Assembly (NCBI GenBank): GCA_023101885.1
Contig: JALPQD010000293.1
Span: 1,097,861 to 1,161,860 of the forward strand
From: Typhlomys cinereus
Taxonomy: Eukaryota > Chordata > Mammalia > Rodentia > Platacanthomyidae
DNA: 64,000 bases
Direction of reading: 5' to 3'
Shown here: positions 13,246 through 24,865 of the stretch, piece by piece
How the letters are laid out: each line of letters begins with the position of its first letter
Position numbering within the stretch: the stretch's first letter is position 1
Translations under genes and position numbers: made by a program
The notes under the pieces: model-generated
The model's input: the letters and a program-made list of their open reading frames with translations, nothing else
Told to the model about the DNA's origin: nothing
Databases searched by the model: none

Positions 13246-14188
13246 TTATAAAGAATCCTGTCCCCTAATGTGCTTACATCTCTATTATTATGCTAATGAA
13301 CGATAATCAAATATTTAGTTTTCAGAAGACAGGGTCTCATATATCTGAAGAATCTAACAGTGCTTGGATGATCTCAGCGTATAGAACTTTAAATGCCAAG
13401 TACTTCAGTAATAGTGGACTGTACCTTTTTGTAATCATTTTAATCTGAGGTATGGCATCTAGAGTCCCTAGTGACATCCACATCTGCTCTCTGAGACCTC
13501 GCCTCCCTAATGGCTATTGGCCTGCTCTGGTCAGTGCACAGAGCATCACGGCTTCTCTCTTTCTCTGACGATGACCACCTGAGTCCACCATGCACAGCTG
13601 GATGCCCTTCCTATAAGACCTGAAGCACATTCAGGTCGCTTCAGTCAAAGAGCAGAAATAAAAGCAAGCAGGCTTGTGGAACTGTATTTCCTTTGAATTT
13701 CATGTTAGATTTTGGGCTAAGCTATTAGATTTGTGATAAACAAGATTCCTTTGAAGTTAACAAGGGTCTCACAGAAGGAGACAGCTATTACTACACATTT
13801 TACATGTGGACAAATACAGACAAGGCTTGTAAATACAGTCTGCGATTACAGAAGTGAAACACTCTTCTTTTTTCTTCTCCTTGCTTAGAAAGTGTATTTT
13901 TCTCTAGAACAAGTTCTCTTGGATTTTGTCTTTTCCTTTCCTTAACTCCCTGATGCATTTACCTTTTGAATCAAAGGGAAGGGCCCATCGATATAAATGA
14001 GCAGCTCTGTGCATGCAAAGGAAGCCTGCAAATGATATCGGAAAGACTTTGCAATGTGTCAGGATGGATCCGGAGGGCAACGGAGAAGCCTGTCAGTACT
14101 GGGTTGACTTCTCTCTGTTATCATATCTACTTTATCTCCAGGCAAGTCCTTCCAACCTCAGATCGCCAGTGCTCAGACTAACTTAATA

Positions 14189-14209
14189 CACATGCATGTG
14201 TGCGCGCGT

Positions 14210-14254
<45 letters not shown>
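14189..14254. repeat. (CA)n microsatellite
   Basis: Compound CATG/CG then pure CA, followed by an A run at 14274-14287. Confidence 0.95.
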
Positions 14255-14259
<5 letters not shown>

Positions 14260-14645
14260 TCACGTAAGCATAACAAAAAAAAAAAACTTCTGCAATGTTT
14301 GCTGTCCTGCTAATTGCACCAGAAAGACCCATTCACACACAAACTTGTGATATGTTCCCTTGTTGTTAACATGTCTTCTAAATATAGTAAAAACAAATAT
14401 AATGGAAAAAGGAAAGAAAATATCAGCTTTTTTTTTCTTTTCTTTTCTAAGTTCGATGAACTATTTCATCAGAATTGAAAGAAAACAACAGGACAGACAA
14501 CAGATAAATCCTGGCAACTGTCAGGAAGGAAAATAGAGAAAAAGAGAAAGTACTGTCCTTTGACGTAGACATGGAGGTTGGCAAGCTGCTCATGGCAAAG
14601 GAGTGGGAAGTCCACAGAAGAATCCGCGAAAGTCTTTCCCTCAAG

Positions 14646-14944
14646 TGTGTGTGTGCATGTGTGCGTGTGTGCATATATGTGTGTATGCAAATTTGTATGT
14701 ACCTTTATGTGTGGGCATGTGTGTATGTTTATGTGTGCATATTTGTGTGTATATCCATATATGTGTTCATGTGTGTACACATGTGTTTGCATGTTAGTGC
14801 ATTGATGCATTTATGTTTGTGAATATTGTGCTTGTGTGTTCTCACAATATGTATGTGTATATGTGCATATGTATATATGTCTTGTTTCTGTGTATGTTTG
14901 TTTTATATGTACACATGCATGTAATGTGTGCGCATGCATATGTA

Positions 14945-14989
<45 letters not shown>

Positions 14990-14990
14990 C
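14646..14990. repeat. Degenerate TG/ATGT microsatellite with pure (TG)n end
   Basis: About 345 bp built from TG, ATGT and CATG units, ending in a pure (TG)n run at 14948-14989. Open frames on both strands are artefacts of this repeat. Confidence 0.95.
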
Positions 14991-15509
14991 ACTGGGAAGG
15001 TGGTAGGGGGAATAGGAGGAATATAATTCCCTGTTGAAATACAGGAAAAGGAAGTGTCAAACTGTTGCTAAGGAGGTCTTCAAGCACGTAGGAAAAACTT
15101 CACCAAAGAAAAAACAAAAGAAACAAAAACCTAAAAGTCCTCAAAAGAGCACATCTCCTTTCCTTAGTTCTGACAGTTGGGGCATGAAGAAACTTGCAAG
15201 TGTCTACTTTTCTCAACAGTCTCAAGACTATGAGTACATTTTTCTCATTCGTTAAATGTTAATCACGCATGCATCCTTAGGTGTTGAATTTTTTGAGCTG
15301 CTATTAAAAATACATATGTTCTTGCCACATTAAGGGAGAACAGAGGCCTGTGTGTTGTATTATTAATCATGTTCAGAAATGAAATTCTGGTCGGCCTTTG
15401 CAGGAGGCATGTGCATGTTCCCATAAGCAAAGGATTTTCCCCGTGTATTGAGACTCTATGGAGTAGGGGACTTAGGGGGGAGGGCGCTGGTGACTTGATC
15501 AGTACTTAC

Positions 15510-15700
15510 TCTTGAGGTCCAAGTTCCTGGCTCCGGCAGTGATTTGTGTGGTGATTTTCGTGTCAATCTTTACTGTGTGGAGATTGTTGGTGTCCCTCGA
15601 AATCATCACATTATGCCACTGATTGTCATTGAGTGGTTTATTCGAGCTCCCTTTGATGAGGTTAGCACCATTGCCCAAGTCAAACACATAATGTAAGTAC
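15510..15700 (-). CDS. Nrxn1: Nrxn1 internal coding exon: middle of LNS5
   Basis: This 191-nt exon encodes 63 whole codons from [17 protein letters not shown] to [10 protein letters not shown] of the fifth LNS domain. [10 protein letters not shown] is the LNS strand motif equivalent to [10 protein letters not shown] in LNS4. The acceptor is ttttctccag|GTACTTAC and the donor CTCAAGA|GTAAGTACT. The exon enters in phase 2 and leaves in phase 1 (A|GT or A|GC for Ser). It is therefore frame-neutral only together with the 382-nt exon before it (382+191=573). One difference from remembered human NRXN1 is DTNNLHTVK where human has DTSNLHTVK. The next exon (beginning DLYIGGVAKE in the family) was searched for by eye down to position 1 and not found, so it probably lies outside the window. 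Confidence 0.96.
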
Positions 15701-16755
15701 CTGGAGAAAACATGAGATGGAAAAGGTCATTGTGCTTGAAGGACTGATGTCGTCAATCAGGACCTTGTGAAAGGATGTTCTTTCCAGGTGACTTGCTAGT
15801 TGTCCTGAGAGTGAGGTATCTGAGGAGGGGGAAGAAAGAGGCGAACAAATGCCTTTCACTCTATTTTCCCATTTACATCTTTCTCTTTATTTCAGCTAAC
15901 CTCACTGCATGGCAATTCTTAGCTTCCTGTACTGTTCTTTTCTATTTCGTCCATTTCCTATTCCTATGTGTGAAATGTACAGTCATCATTGAAAACCAAA
16001 CTCTAATACCTACCCCCTGCCCTTTAGATCTTCCAAGCTTTCCAACAAGTCCCAAACTTTTTGTATGATCATCCTGAGAAACTGTTCATCATGCTGTTTA
16101 TATATATATTTCTATGCCTATATCCATTAATGTGTGTATACATGTCTCAGGTTAAGTGAGAATCTGAGGTACACATAAGTGGCATGTACAAAATGTACAA
16201 AATATGTTTGTGTCTATGTTGCTGTATCTATCTTCTAGCTTATTGTAAATATAAAATAATATTCTCTGAGTGGATGGGCAGGTGTTCTTATCTAAGAAGA
16301 TGCTGATTTTCATCATAATTTCAAATAAATTTCATTCACACATCATTCCTTCTGAATAGTATGTCACAAAATCAAGCTTGAACTAAGTAGAATTTTGTGA
16401 TATAAATAATGTTATGACTTGAATTAACTATTGAATTTAACCCAGACTGCCCTAAAAAGTCTTTTTTTCAATTACACTGTGGAAAGTTAGGAAATACACA
16501 TTTAGAGTGAGGTTCATACCTACCACAAACTAGAACTTGAAGGCTTTTGCATCTCACATGTAAATACGTAGACATGAACTTCAGCACCGTACCCATATTT
16601 ACTGGTGACTGAACAAATGGAATAAGCAACGACATTGGTTATCCATTTTCACCTCTCACCATTCTGTGACTGTACATGCATGTTTTGTGCATACTTATAG
16701 AATCTGAAGCTCATTTTACAAGATTTCACTTGTCGTTAAGCTGACATATACTCAC
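15701..16755 (-). other. Nrxn1: Nrxn1 short intron within LNS5
   Basis: A 1055-bp intron, donor GTGAGT and acceptor tctccag. It is AT-rich and no interspersed repeat is recognised in it. A palindromic ACATGCATGT (16674-16683) supplies a UGCAUG motif 75 nt after the donor. Confidence 0.9.
16674..16683 (-). promoter_or_regulatory. Candidate Rbfox (UGCAUG) site in palindrome after the 382-nt exon
   Basis: The palindrome ACATGCATGT contains UGCAUG on the transcript strand 75 nt downstream of the GTGAGT donor. Function is inferred from position alone. Confidence 0.25.
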
Positions 16756-17137
16756 CCTTTAACTAATTCAACTACTATGAAGTCGTTTCCGTCCCCACTG
16801 TTGTACAGAATCAGTCCATCCAGGGATGTGGTCTTGAACTGGAAGAATAGATGCATAGAAGTGTAGGCTTGCAATGTAGCTAAGGCAACATAGCTGGACT
16901 TGGTCTTGAAGGTAACGGGATCTGCTATGATGTTTCTGAAGCCGAACCTGGCATTGAGCTCACAGTAATCTATGTCACCATTTTTACACAAGTCAATGTA
17001 TGCCATTCCATTAAATGTCAGGCTCTGTAGGTGTCCAATGAAGTTTGAGGGAACAGAAGAAAGGTATCGCCGTTCTGTGATGATGCCAGTCTCTATGTTA
17101 TGAAACTCCAGTCTCGTGTGGTCACCAGCCATTTGGC
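16756..17137 (-). CDS. Nrxn1: Nrxn1 internal coding exon: end of LNS4 and start of LNS5
   Basis: This 382-nt exon encodes 126 whole codons from [17 protein letters not shown] to [11 protein letters not shown]. It finishes LNS4 ([36 protein letters not shown], with the closing cysteine pair). It then opens LNS5 ([36 protein letters not shown]). The acceptor is tttttag|GCCAAATGG and the donor AAAGG|GTGAGT. It begins in phase 1 but ends in phase 2 (GG|G for Gly), unlike the four exons before it. Skipping it alone would shift the frame. It matches the remembered human NRXN1 protein residue for residue as far as I can tell. A B1 copy lies roughly 180 nt upstream of the acceptor, and a UGCAUG motif lies 75 nt downstream of the donor. 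Confidence 0.97.
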
Positions 17138-17315
17138 CTAAAAATAGACAAGGTTATACATTATCACATTTCTGTTCCTGAAAGACACCTTAGATGTCTG
17201 TAGCAAGATCAACTCAGTGATGCTACAAGGTAAATCTGGCATACAATAAATTTCTAAGGTCAGGTCTTAATGCCATGTAAATTGTAGTTTTTATAAAGAA
17301 GCATCCTCACCCTTG

Positions 17316-17425
17316 GGTATACCAGTGTATTTCTGTGATTCAAGTATTTCAAAGGCTAAGGCAGGGGGATTATGTGTTAAAGGTCAGTTTGAGTTGTGTG
17401 ATGGATTCTGTCTGTCTACAATAAA
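17316..17425 (+). mobile_element. B1-like SINE
   Basis: TCTGTGATTCAAGTATTTCA, GGCTAAGGCAGGGGGATTAT and AAAGGTCAGTTTGAGTTGTG follow the B1 (7SL-derived) consensus, with many substitutions. It lies about 180 nt before the 382-nt exon acceptor, antisense to the gene. Confidence 0.7.
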
Positions 17426-17487
17426 TAGCATGGAGGTGCTGAGAAAAAGCTAAAAGACCATTCTTAAGAACAAGTTGCAGTTACTCT

Positions 17488-17680
17488 AAAGAGAGAAAGA
17501 AAGAGATGAGGAGGAAGTATGGGAGGGAGCAAGGCAAGGAAAGAGGACAGAAAGGGAAAGGAGGAAAGAGGAATGAGGAAAGGAGGGAGCGAGGGAGGGA
17601 AGGAAGGAAAGAAGGAAAGAAAGAAGGAACGAAGGAACGAAGGAGAGGAAGAGACAGAGCAAGGAAGGAAGACTGGGAAA
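17488..17680. repeat. Polypurine tract (GGAA/GAAA)
   Basis: Nearly all A and G on the plus strand. In the transcript it is a CT-rich stretch about 350-540 nt upstream of the 382-nt exon. Confidence 0.9.
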
Positions 17681-17697
17681 GATTTAAGTAAGGTCAG

Positions 17698-17947
17698 CAC
17701 TGCTGGGTCGTGAGATAGTTCAGTGGTTAAGGCACCTGCATGCAAGTCTGGTGACTTGAGTTTGATCCCTAGAAGTCCACATGGTAGAAAAAGATAATAT
17801 ACTGGTGGAAGGAGAAAACTGACTTCTGAAATTTGTCTTCTGACCTCCACCCATTCATGTATCATGGCATATGTATACAGCTCTAGCTCTCTCAATCTCT
17901 CTCTCTCCCTCCCTCTTATAAATAAGATTATTTTAAGTAAATAATTA
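17698..17947 (+). mobile_element. B3-like SINE
   Basis: tRNA-like head (GTGAGATAGTTCAGTGGTTA, GAGTTTGATCCCTAG) followed by ACATGGTAGAAAAAG and TCTGACCTCCACCCATTCATG, the usual B3 body. The end is CT-rich then A/T-rich. Flanked by duplicated TTAAGTAAGGTCAG (17684) and TTTAAGTAAAGGTCAG (17949). Confidence 0.8.
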
Positions 17948-19278
17948 TTTTAAGTAAAGGTCAGTATTGTTATAAATGGTTCATTCATTAGAAATTGATA
18001 CTTTTCAACTTTGAGGTTAGATAACATTTTCCTTCATGCTATTCCAGAAAAAAGCACACTTATCAATATTTTTCTGCAGCCAGCAGATATAGTGAAAGCT
18101 ACTGAATATTTTTCCAACAATAAACCATTAAAATGTGCATCAGGGTACATAATTTTTAAATTTCATTCCCATGGGATGAATAATCCCTATGGCCTTTCTT
18201 TGCATTAGTTCTGCTTGTCTTTGCCCCATGCACATTTGTCTTAGATGACCAACTTGAGCACAAAGTCACAGCACACCCAAGTTTGAGAATACAAGTGGAC
18301 TGAGCTTGCGTGACGAACCACAGGCCAGATAGAACCTCCCTGTCTATGCTTTGTTCCCAGACTCTCGCTCTCGTCTCAGGAAACTGTGATTTGCTTTCTG
18401 CTGCAACCCAAAGGTCACTTCAATTGCAATCGAGTTCTCCCAGCCAAGTTCTTGGCCAGTTTCCCTATCCAATTTAGCATAATTGAAAAATTTATCAAGC
18501 TTAACCCACCCTATCATCCATGATATTAATGAAAACATTAATTAGATTCAATCTTAGAACCAGCCCCTGAGAGAATGCATCAAACCACTTCCTCAGGTGT
18601 GATGAAGTTGAAAATCCACCTCTGTGGGTAGCCTTCAACCAGTGTAACTAGCAGGCTTTCATTTGTTTGCTTAACCAAAATCACAAAATGTAGGACAATG
18701 TATTAAAGTGTTGACTGCAAAACCAAATACCAACATATAGGTATATGTTGTACAAGAAAAACTGTTTGCATAGGAAAAATGATTTTGTTTGTTATAAACT
18801 CAATAGTGTAAAAAAAGAAGTCCCCTGAACTATAATTTCCAAATGCTCTTTAACAGTCCTTATTCCTCTATAGTAGTTCTTCAGTCACTCTTACCAAATT
18901 ATTGCTTAGACATTGGTTTGTTGGGATTTCTTCTCTACACACAAAAAATTAACAGATGTCACTATAAATAAATGTCTCTTCTCCTACCACTTCATTACCA
19001 CAATTTTGTTATTATGCTTCCAATATAAAATATCATGCATTCTTAGCAACTCTCTATTTATACAAATAATACTATTTATCTTTCCTTCTTTACTTCTTAT
19101 TCAATGATTTTAATTCTGATCTGTGGAATCCCTACCTGTCTGGAAACAAATAAAATTAATCCTAAATATTTTCCAAGCATAAAACTCTAGATACCCTGAC
19201 AATGCCAAATTTTATAAAACATTATAGATTAAGGGAGATATTACAAGTATATAAAATTCCCAGTCCTAGACAGCATAT

Positions 19279-19279
<1 letters not shown>

Positions 19280-19306
<27 letters not shown>
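19280..19306. repeat. (GTAT)n microsatellite
   Basis: About six TATG units. Confidence 0.93.
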
Positions 19307-19311
<5 letters not shown>

Positions 19312-19625
19312 ATACAACATTTAAGCACAATTGGCAAAACAATCGATGGTGAGATAAAGTACAGTGTATTGATGTCAGATTTCTGAGACTTGATAATTTT
19401 TGTTATGTATGGGACAATTTTCATTTTTAGAAAGTACATTTTGAAGAACAGAGAGGTAAAAGAGTCACTATGAATGCCACTTTGCCACAACTGTTTTGGA
19501 TATTTAAAAAACGAAAGAGTAAGAGCATGAGAGGGCACAGATATCAAAGGAGGTGTGTGACAAGTGTGTGCAGCTATAAGAATTTACCAGTTGTTTTTAT
19601 CTCTAGGACTAGTACACTCAGATCA

Positions 19626-19692
19626 GTCTTTAAACAACTGTGTAGAAAACATTTCCCTTTGGTCTTTAAAAAACTGTGTAGAAAACATTTCC
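19626..19692. repeat. Tandem duplication, 36-bp period
   Basis: A 31-nt segment starting GTCTTTAAA-AACTGTGTAG occurs at 19626 and 19662 with one mismatch. Confidence 0.9.
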
Positions 19693-20514
19693 TGTTACTG
19701 CTTGACCCCACCCCTGCTATAGCCACTGTAGTTCATGGTAAGCTCTTAAGATCCAGACCCACCTGTGATCCTGCCATGGGTATAATTTTGCTCAGTTTCA
19801 CCCTAAAATAATGGTTTTGGGTTGCCTGAAAGATTGTACAAATGACCCCACAGTTTTCAACATGGCTCCTTCTGGCTGTTTTAGGTACACACATGAACAT
19901 ATATTATTATATGCAATTATGTTATACCCAGGAAAGAACTTACTATAAAATCATGTGTTCATCAGGATATTAATAAGGTAGTAAAATTGGCTATTTGCTA
20001 TAAATTAACAAAACAAAAAGGAATCTATGGACAAATTCTCAGCTTTTGTAACAGTGCCATTTCAATGAAACAAAACTGTTTCCTTCTTTGAATTTCTGTT
20101 TCCCTATCCTTAGAAAGGAGGCCATGTGCCTTATCTGCTTTATAGTACTCTGTCCCTACATGAGTCAACTTCAGAGAAGGAAAAGAAAGAATGTTCTACT
20201 GTTACATCTTTAATGCCTCTATTCAGGAAACTGTTTATTCCCAAACCCTTGGTCATGACATTAGTCCCTGTTTATCCTACCCTTTGCATGCCAATTACTT
20301 CAACAATGAAGACTACACTTCAAAACAAATCATCTAATGATTTTCCTTAAGCAAAACTAGCAGAGCAGCAGTAGATAATCTGCAGCTTCTACTATTTTAT
20401 TTCCCTAACCTTAGTGAACCATTCTAGAGCCTTTACTCAGTAATGGTTTTGAATTCAAGTTTATGTGAACAGCAGTTCACCTGATGATCTTCCTCTGAAA
20501 GTAAGGCGATTACC

Positions 20515-20948
20515 TGTGCTAGTTACCAAAGGTGTGAATGCAACAATCAAGGCTGAGCTCTGGACACATCTGTGAACAATGTGTAGTTAGGGCAAGCCCT
20601 GAGCCATCCTGTAGAAGCATATCCCACTGATGTGGGAAGACCCAGCCCACAGGTGGCAGAACAATTCCCTGGGCAAGTGAATAAGATGGAGACAGCTGCT
20701 AAGTAGTTTGGTAAACTTCACCATATTGGTACGCAGGCACTGTGGCAAGATACAAAATTTGTTCCTGTTTTAGCAATTTTTGTGGATTTGGATAGGGTGG
20801 TAGCTCCCCTGGCTCCGGATGGAGGGATGGACTCTTCCTGCCAAGCTGGACTACAAACTGAAACCCAAACCATGAACAAGATAAAATTCCTGTTTCATTA
20901 AATTTTTGGTATGAATTTATTAGCAGCATGACTATAAACCACAACAAG
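20515..20948 (+). mobile_element. URR1-like rodent repeat
   Basis: TGAGCTCTGGACACATCTGT, GGGAAGACCCAGCCCACAGG, CTGGGCAAGTGAATAAGATG and GACTCTTCCTGCCAAGCTGG share order with the 33268 copy and, reversed, the 2945 copy. Diverged. Confidence 0.6.
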
Positions 20949-21615
20949 GACACCTGCAGGCTTCTAAATTCAGAACGATGTGTCAGGTGCATGTGTATAA
21001 AACAGCAGATTCATTGCAAGGAAATTCATCACTAGAGTTCTCCCCATGTTCCTGTGGTGTGAGGTTCTACACTCAGCCTCCTAATGCCCTTCAGGTGATT
21101 GTAAAACACAGAAACATTCCACTACATGTGAAAATGTTTTTTTTTTAATCATAAAGATCAAAAGGATTATAAGGCACTACCAAGCCTCTAATCTGGTAGT
21201 TTGCTTTATTTGGTCTCAAGAATGATTCCTTTAGAATTTATAATCATATGCATCCATGTTGAGAGAGTTCACTATTCTGAGCATTGGGTATAATGCAGAA
21301 CATTCCTGTCTCCACTGCACAAGGATGATCGTGAACTGTGTGTAGTTGATTAAGTCATGAAATTTAAATATGCTATATGTTCTTCTTGAATTAGTAAAGG
21401 ATAAAGAATATGGCATGACATAAAAATTCTATTCATTTTGGGAGGGAGTATTTAACAGGATGTTACTAAATGGGATTGTTGGTGGAAATTTCAGGTGAAC
21501 ACTAGAATTTGATGATATCCTTCAAGTCATATCTCAGTCTTGGTTTGAGAAGCCACCTGTAGAAATGAGTTTGAAGCCTTATTGCAAGAAAAAGCAAGGA
21601 GACAAGGGAATTTAC

Positions 21616-21738
21616 CTGTCATAGCCTGTTGATCATCCACTGTTAACTTTAAGCTTTTTCCTCGACGTACCACACGCACTGTGTGCCATTCATTGTCATT
21701 GAGGTTATAGCCAGCAAATAGGGTCTCGGGACCTTTGC
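21616..21738 (-). CDS. Nrxn1: Nrxn1 internal coding exon: middle of LNS4
   Basis: This 123-nt exon encodes 40 whole codons, [20 protein letters not shown] through to [10 protein letters not shown], of the fourth LNS domain. The [10 protein letters not shown] segment is the conserved LNS beta-strand motif seen across neurexins and laminins. The minus-strand acceptor is atattctacag|GCAAAGG and the donor ATGACAG|GTAAAT, both phase 1. The exon is the downstream partner of splice site 3: its leading GC completes Gly without the microexon or Ser with it. Between about 60 and 210 nt upstream, the transcript strand is strongly CT-rich (21795-21945), far longer than a usual acceptor tract. Protein identity to remembered human NRXN1 is complete over this exon. 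Confidence 0.97.
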
Positions 21739-21794
21739 CTGTAGAATATGTCAAACAGTCGTTATGGACAATCAGAATCAGGCACGAAAATGAA

Positions 21795-21945
21795 CCTCAC
21801 AGAAAGTGTGAGAAAGAGACAAAGAAAAGGGGAAAGTAAGAGAGGGAAGAAGAGAGAGAGAGAAGGAAGAAATGAGGAATTAGAGGAATAAGAAAGAAAA
21901 AAGAAAAGTAGAAAAAAGAAGACAGGAGAAGAGACTGGTTGGACC
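21795..21945. repeat. Purine-rich tract (CT-rich in transcript)
   Basis: Plus strand is mostly A and G (AGAGAGAGAGAAGGAAG). The transcript strand is therefore an extended pyrimidine stretch from about 60 nt upstream of the 123-nt exon acceptor. Confidence 0.85.
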
Positions 21946-22734
21946 AATTTTCAAGGCAAATAGAGTCATAGCAAGCAAGGAAAATGACAAGTTAACAAAC
22001 AAGTATGACAATTTAAGAAAGTTTAATCTTATGAGTTGATATAAGGCAATTAAATTAACCTGTTGTCATAAATAGGCACAGTCAATATAGCATTGGGAAG
22101 CCTCCCAAATTTGCATTTACACTTTTAAAGGAATTTTACGATTCTTGCTGCTATCATATTCGTATTAACAAAGTGTTGTGCTATCAGTAAGTTCTGAGAC
22201 ACAAGGCTATCCACCATGAGGGGACCATTTTCAGTTGAATGGGTAATTAATTGGCTGTGTGAGCTGCAGCTGCTGAATGTGTGAGGGCTGTTGCTCCACT
22301 CTTAAATCAAGTAAACTGACCTTCTCCGGTTCTCCAGCATCTTAAAGCCATGGCTCCTTCTCTTTAAAAGCAAAACTAAGAAAGCCTATTGGTAACTCAG
22401 TGGCGCATACACTGCCAATTTGTATGCAAGTTGGAGGCAACTGACTGAGAGAAAATGGACAAAAATAAAGATAGCACAGACAGCAAAAGGCTAAGAGTGT
22501 TAAGGGGCAAGGGAAGAAGGTGGCATTAGCTCACAGAGGTTCTCAACTAATGACCATAAGAAAAAATATAACTAGTATAGTAACAAAGTGACCTCCAAGG
22601 AATCTATGCAGAGAATTTAAATGGATTTAGAACATATATTGTTTACTAGAAATTATTAAATTGACAAGGAAAGGACTATATCTGTCTTCAAGTAGTAAGC
22701 AAAGGAAAATATTAATATTACTAGAATTTTGGGA

Positions 22735-22787
22735 AAAATAAAACACTTCTACTTGTTTAAAGTTGTGATTAATTTAGAAGAGTATTA

Positions 22788-22841
<54 letters not shown>

Positions 22842-22900
22842 GGTTTCCCACTATTATGTGTAGAAAATTGTTAGTGTATTATCACAGCAGAAGGCATGAC
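22735..22900. repeat. Unidentified dispersed repeat, copy A
   Basis: Shares ATAAAA-ACTTCTACT, GATTAATTTAGAA, GATGGTTTCCCACT and AATTGTTAGTGTATT in order with 28283-28420. An (AT)n microsatellite (22790-22836) interrupts it. Family not recognised. Confidence 0.55.
22790..22836. repeat. (AT)n microsatellite
   Basis: Pure AT run of 47 bp inside repeat copy A. Confidence 0.95.
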
Positions 22901-23427
22901 ATCATTTATAACATTTTCATAACATTCCACTGACCAAGGGTCTGGATTGGCTTTCGCAATTTCATTAAATAGATTCTAGCAGTGAAACCAATTAATGCAT
23001 AAGAATTACAAGAGGACATGTAGTAGTGCAAAGGTACAAGCCAGACATGAGAGGGGAAAGTAAGTCAGAAGCAATAGAGGAATTCTTAGTCGTCCATTCC
23101 TTTGGGATCATTGTTTGCCGTGTCCACACTGCCCTTGTTTCTCTTATATAGTGCTACTGATGATGTATATACGTCCTGTCTTGCTTAACTAGTATGTCTT
23201 GGTGCTTGAGATAAGCCAATGTTATCAGCTAAATTTCACAAAGTGAATTGTCTCAGTTTTTCCAATAGTATCAACTGCCATTAGGATTAGAAGTAATCTC
23301 TTTTGTTTTAAAAGAAGCTAAACTATACATTCAGACACATGAATGCAAACTATTCTGGACAAAAAAGTTTTGATAAATTGATCACCAAACATCAACTAGA
23401 GGAAGCCTGCTAGCTCCACAACTGCAC

Positions 23428-23449
23428 AAAAAAAAAAAAAAAAAAAAAA
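23428..23449. repeat. Poly(A) run
   Basis: 22 A in a row. No clear retroelement body was recognised upstream. Confidence 0.9.
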
Positions 23450-23979
23450 CCCAGACCAAATGTTGAAAGGTAGGTAGAGGATCAAAAGAGCTCTTCATAG
23501 ATTCAATAGTGAAGAAAGGAGTGTTTAATAACTGCAGAGCTTAGCATCCCACCGACAGCCAGGGTCACCCTTAGTTTTGATCTCTGACAAGAGACTATGT
23601 CATTTTAAAGCTATTTTTATAGGGGAGAATTTTTTTCTTAGGAATATGTTCCTTTGAAGCAGCTCTCCTCCCGTTCTTTTAATTTTAAATGTGTTTTGTG
23701 AAGGAAGAGCAGCACACGGATGATCTCATCCTTCTACCCCATCTGAGCTTGATCCTACAGTAAAGTCATTATGCTTCATCTATGAAACAACTATTTCCAT
23801 AACAACAGGCCCAGAATCCAATTAAAAATAAACCTTAGGTTCATAAAAAATCTCGGTAGGCCAACTTCAAGCTTCCTTCTTGCATTATTAAAAATGTGAA
23901 CAGATTGATTTTAGAAGACAAGGCTTTTAAAAATGCACTTAATAAGCTTAGCTCAAAACAATGTTGCTGATGAAACATG

Positions 23980-24130
23980 AAACACAGTGGAAAGTGTGCT
24001 GGCCTGGGAGCTCAGAACTCTGCTAGTCCTTGATTTGATGCTTCAAAGAAGATGGGATGCTGAACACATGGTACTGGGCAATTAATGTCTTCTTTAGCCT
24101 TCACATTGAATCAACCTACAGATGTGGAAC
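23980..24130 (+). mobile_element. MIR-like SINE
   Basis: CACAGTGGAAAGTGTGCTGG, CCTGGGAGCTCAGAACTCTG and ACTGGGCAATTAATGTCTTC follow the MIR core order (GGAAAGAGCACTGG, GGGAGTCAG, TGGGCAAG). Old and diverged. Confidence 0.55.
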
Positions 24131-24723
24131 TGATAGTTTACAAAGCTAAGATAATTTGTCCCCTACCTCAGTGCTTTCTTCGATTTAACCTACTCAAAGT
24201 CTATTTGTGATTTCCGTGAATTATGCAACTTGCTAGAAATAAGGCCATTAGTTAGCAACTGGACTTCCTGTTTCCCCAAATCTAACTGGATGTATGTGGA
24301 ACATGTTCCTGGGGAACTTATCCTATGGAATGGTCACAATATCAGTAAAACCTTTACCCTGTGTAAAGAAACCTATGTATATCCTGTGTAAAGACCTTGA
24401 TGAATAAATGCCTTTAAATATTATACTATCCACCTAGGGAAACTGAAATAGCTGCTACTAAAGATGCACCATAAAGGAAAGAACATCAGTGTAAGACTAT
24501 TGTCCATGCATAATTAGTGATTTGCTAAAACATTCAGATTTTAGTTCTTCCCCTCCTTAGCCATACTTTAGGAGATCATGACCGTGAACTCTCTAGTTCT
24601 AAAATCTCACATTTTAATAGAAATTTAAAATGAAAGAAGTCAGTCAGAACAATGGCATTGCAGTGGGCATTTTGAGTGGGGAATTATTTACCAATATCCA
24701 ATTAATTTTATTTATCATTATTA

Positions 24724-24725
<2 letters not shown>

Positions 24726-24769
<44 letters not shown>
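24726..24769. repeat. (TG)n microsatellite
   Basis: Pure TG run. Confidence 0.96.
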
Positions 24770-24771
<2 letters not shown>

Positions 24772-24865
24772 CCTATAGTCACTGTTAGCCACCTGATTTC
24801 CTTGAAGAGTTATTTTCTTTGTAAGATTTAAAACATTATACTAACATCTTTCTCCCAGGAATATT

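Larger units (their letters stand above)
1..15509 (-). other. Nrxn1: Nrxn1 intron, partial, downstream of the LNS5 exon
   Basis: Begins at the strong donor GTAAGTACT and continues past position 1. It contains a URR1-like repeat (2945-3300), a B1-like copy (6338-6445), a B4-like copy (7245-7470), the short form of the tRNA-Ala SINE (12201-12378), several TG/CA microsatellites and two CTCF-like motifs (10816-10829, 11767-11780). Stretches 1-2940, 3310-6330, 8020-10800 and 12390-14180 are AT-rich to mixed with no recognised gene or repeat. Confidence 0.8.
17138..21615 (-). other. Nrxn1: Nrxn1 intron within LNS4
   Basis: A 4478-bp intron, donor GTAAAT and acceptor tttttag. It contains a B1-like SINE (17316-17425), a purine-rich tract (17488-17680), a B3 SINE with duplicated target site (17698-17947), a (GTAT)n repeat (19280-19306), a short tandem duplication (19626-19692) and a URR1-like repeat (20515-20948). 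Stretches 17965-19270 and 20950-21600 show nothing recognisable. Confidence 0.88.

Noticed and set aside
14571..14822. Overlapping cysteine/valine-rich frames
   Set aside because: Produced by the TG/ATGT microsatellite in three frames.
1..15509. Next Nrxn1 exon (LNS5 end, family sequence starting DLYIGG)
   Set aside because: Searched by eye on the minus strand; no matching coding stretch with splice borders found.
17464..17895. 143-codon minus-strand frame
   Set aside because: Covers the purine tract and a B3 SINE; no protein similarity.
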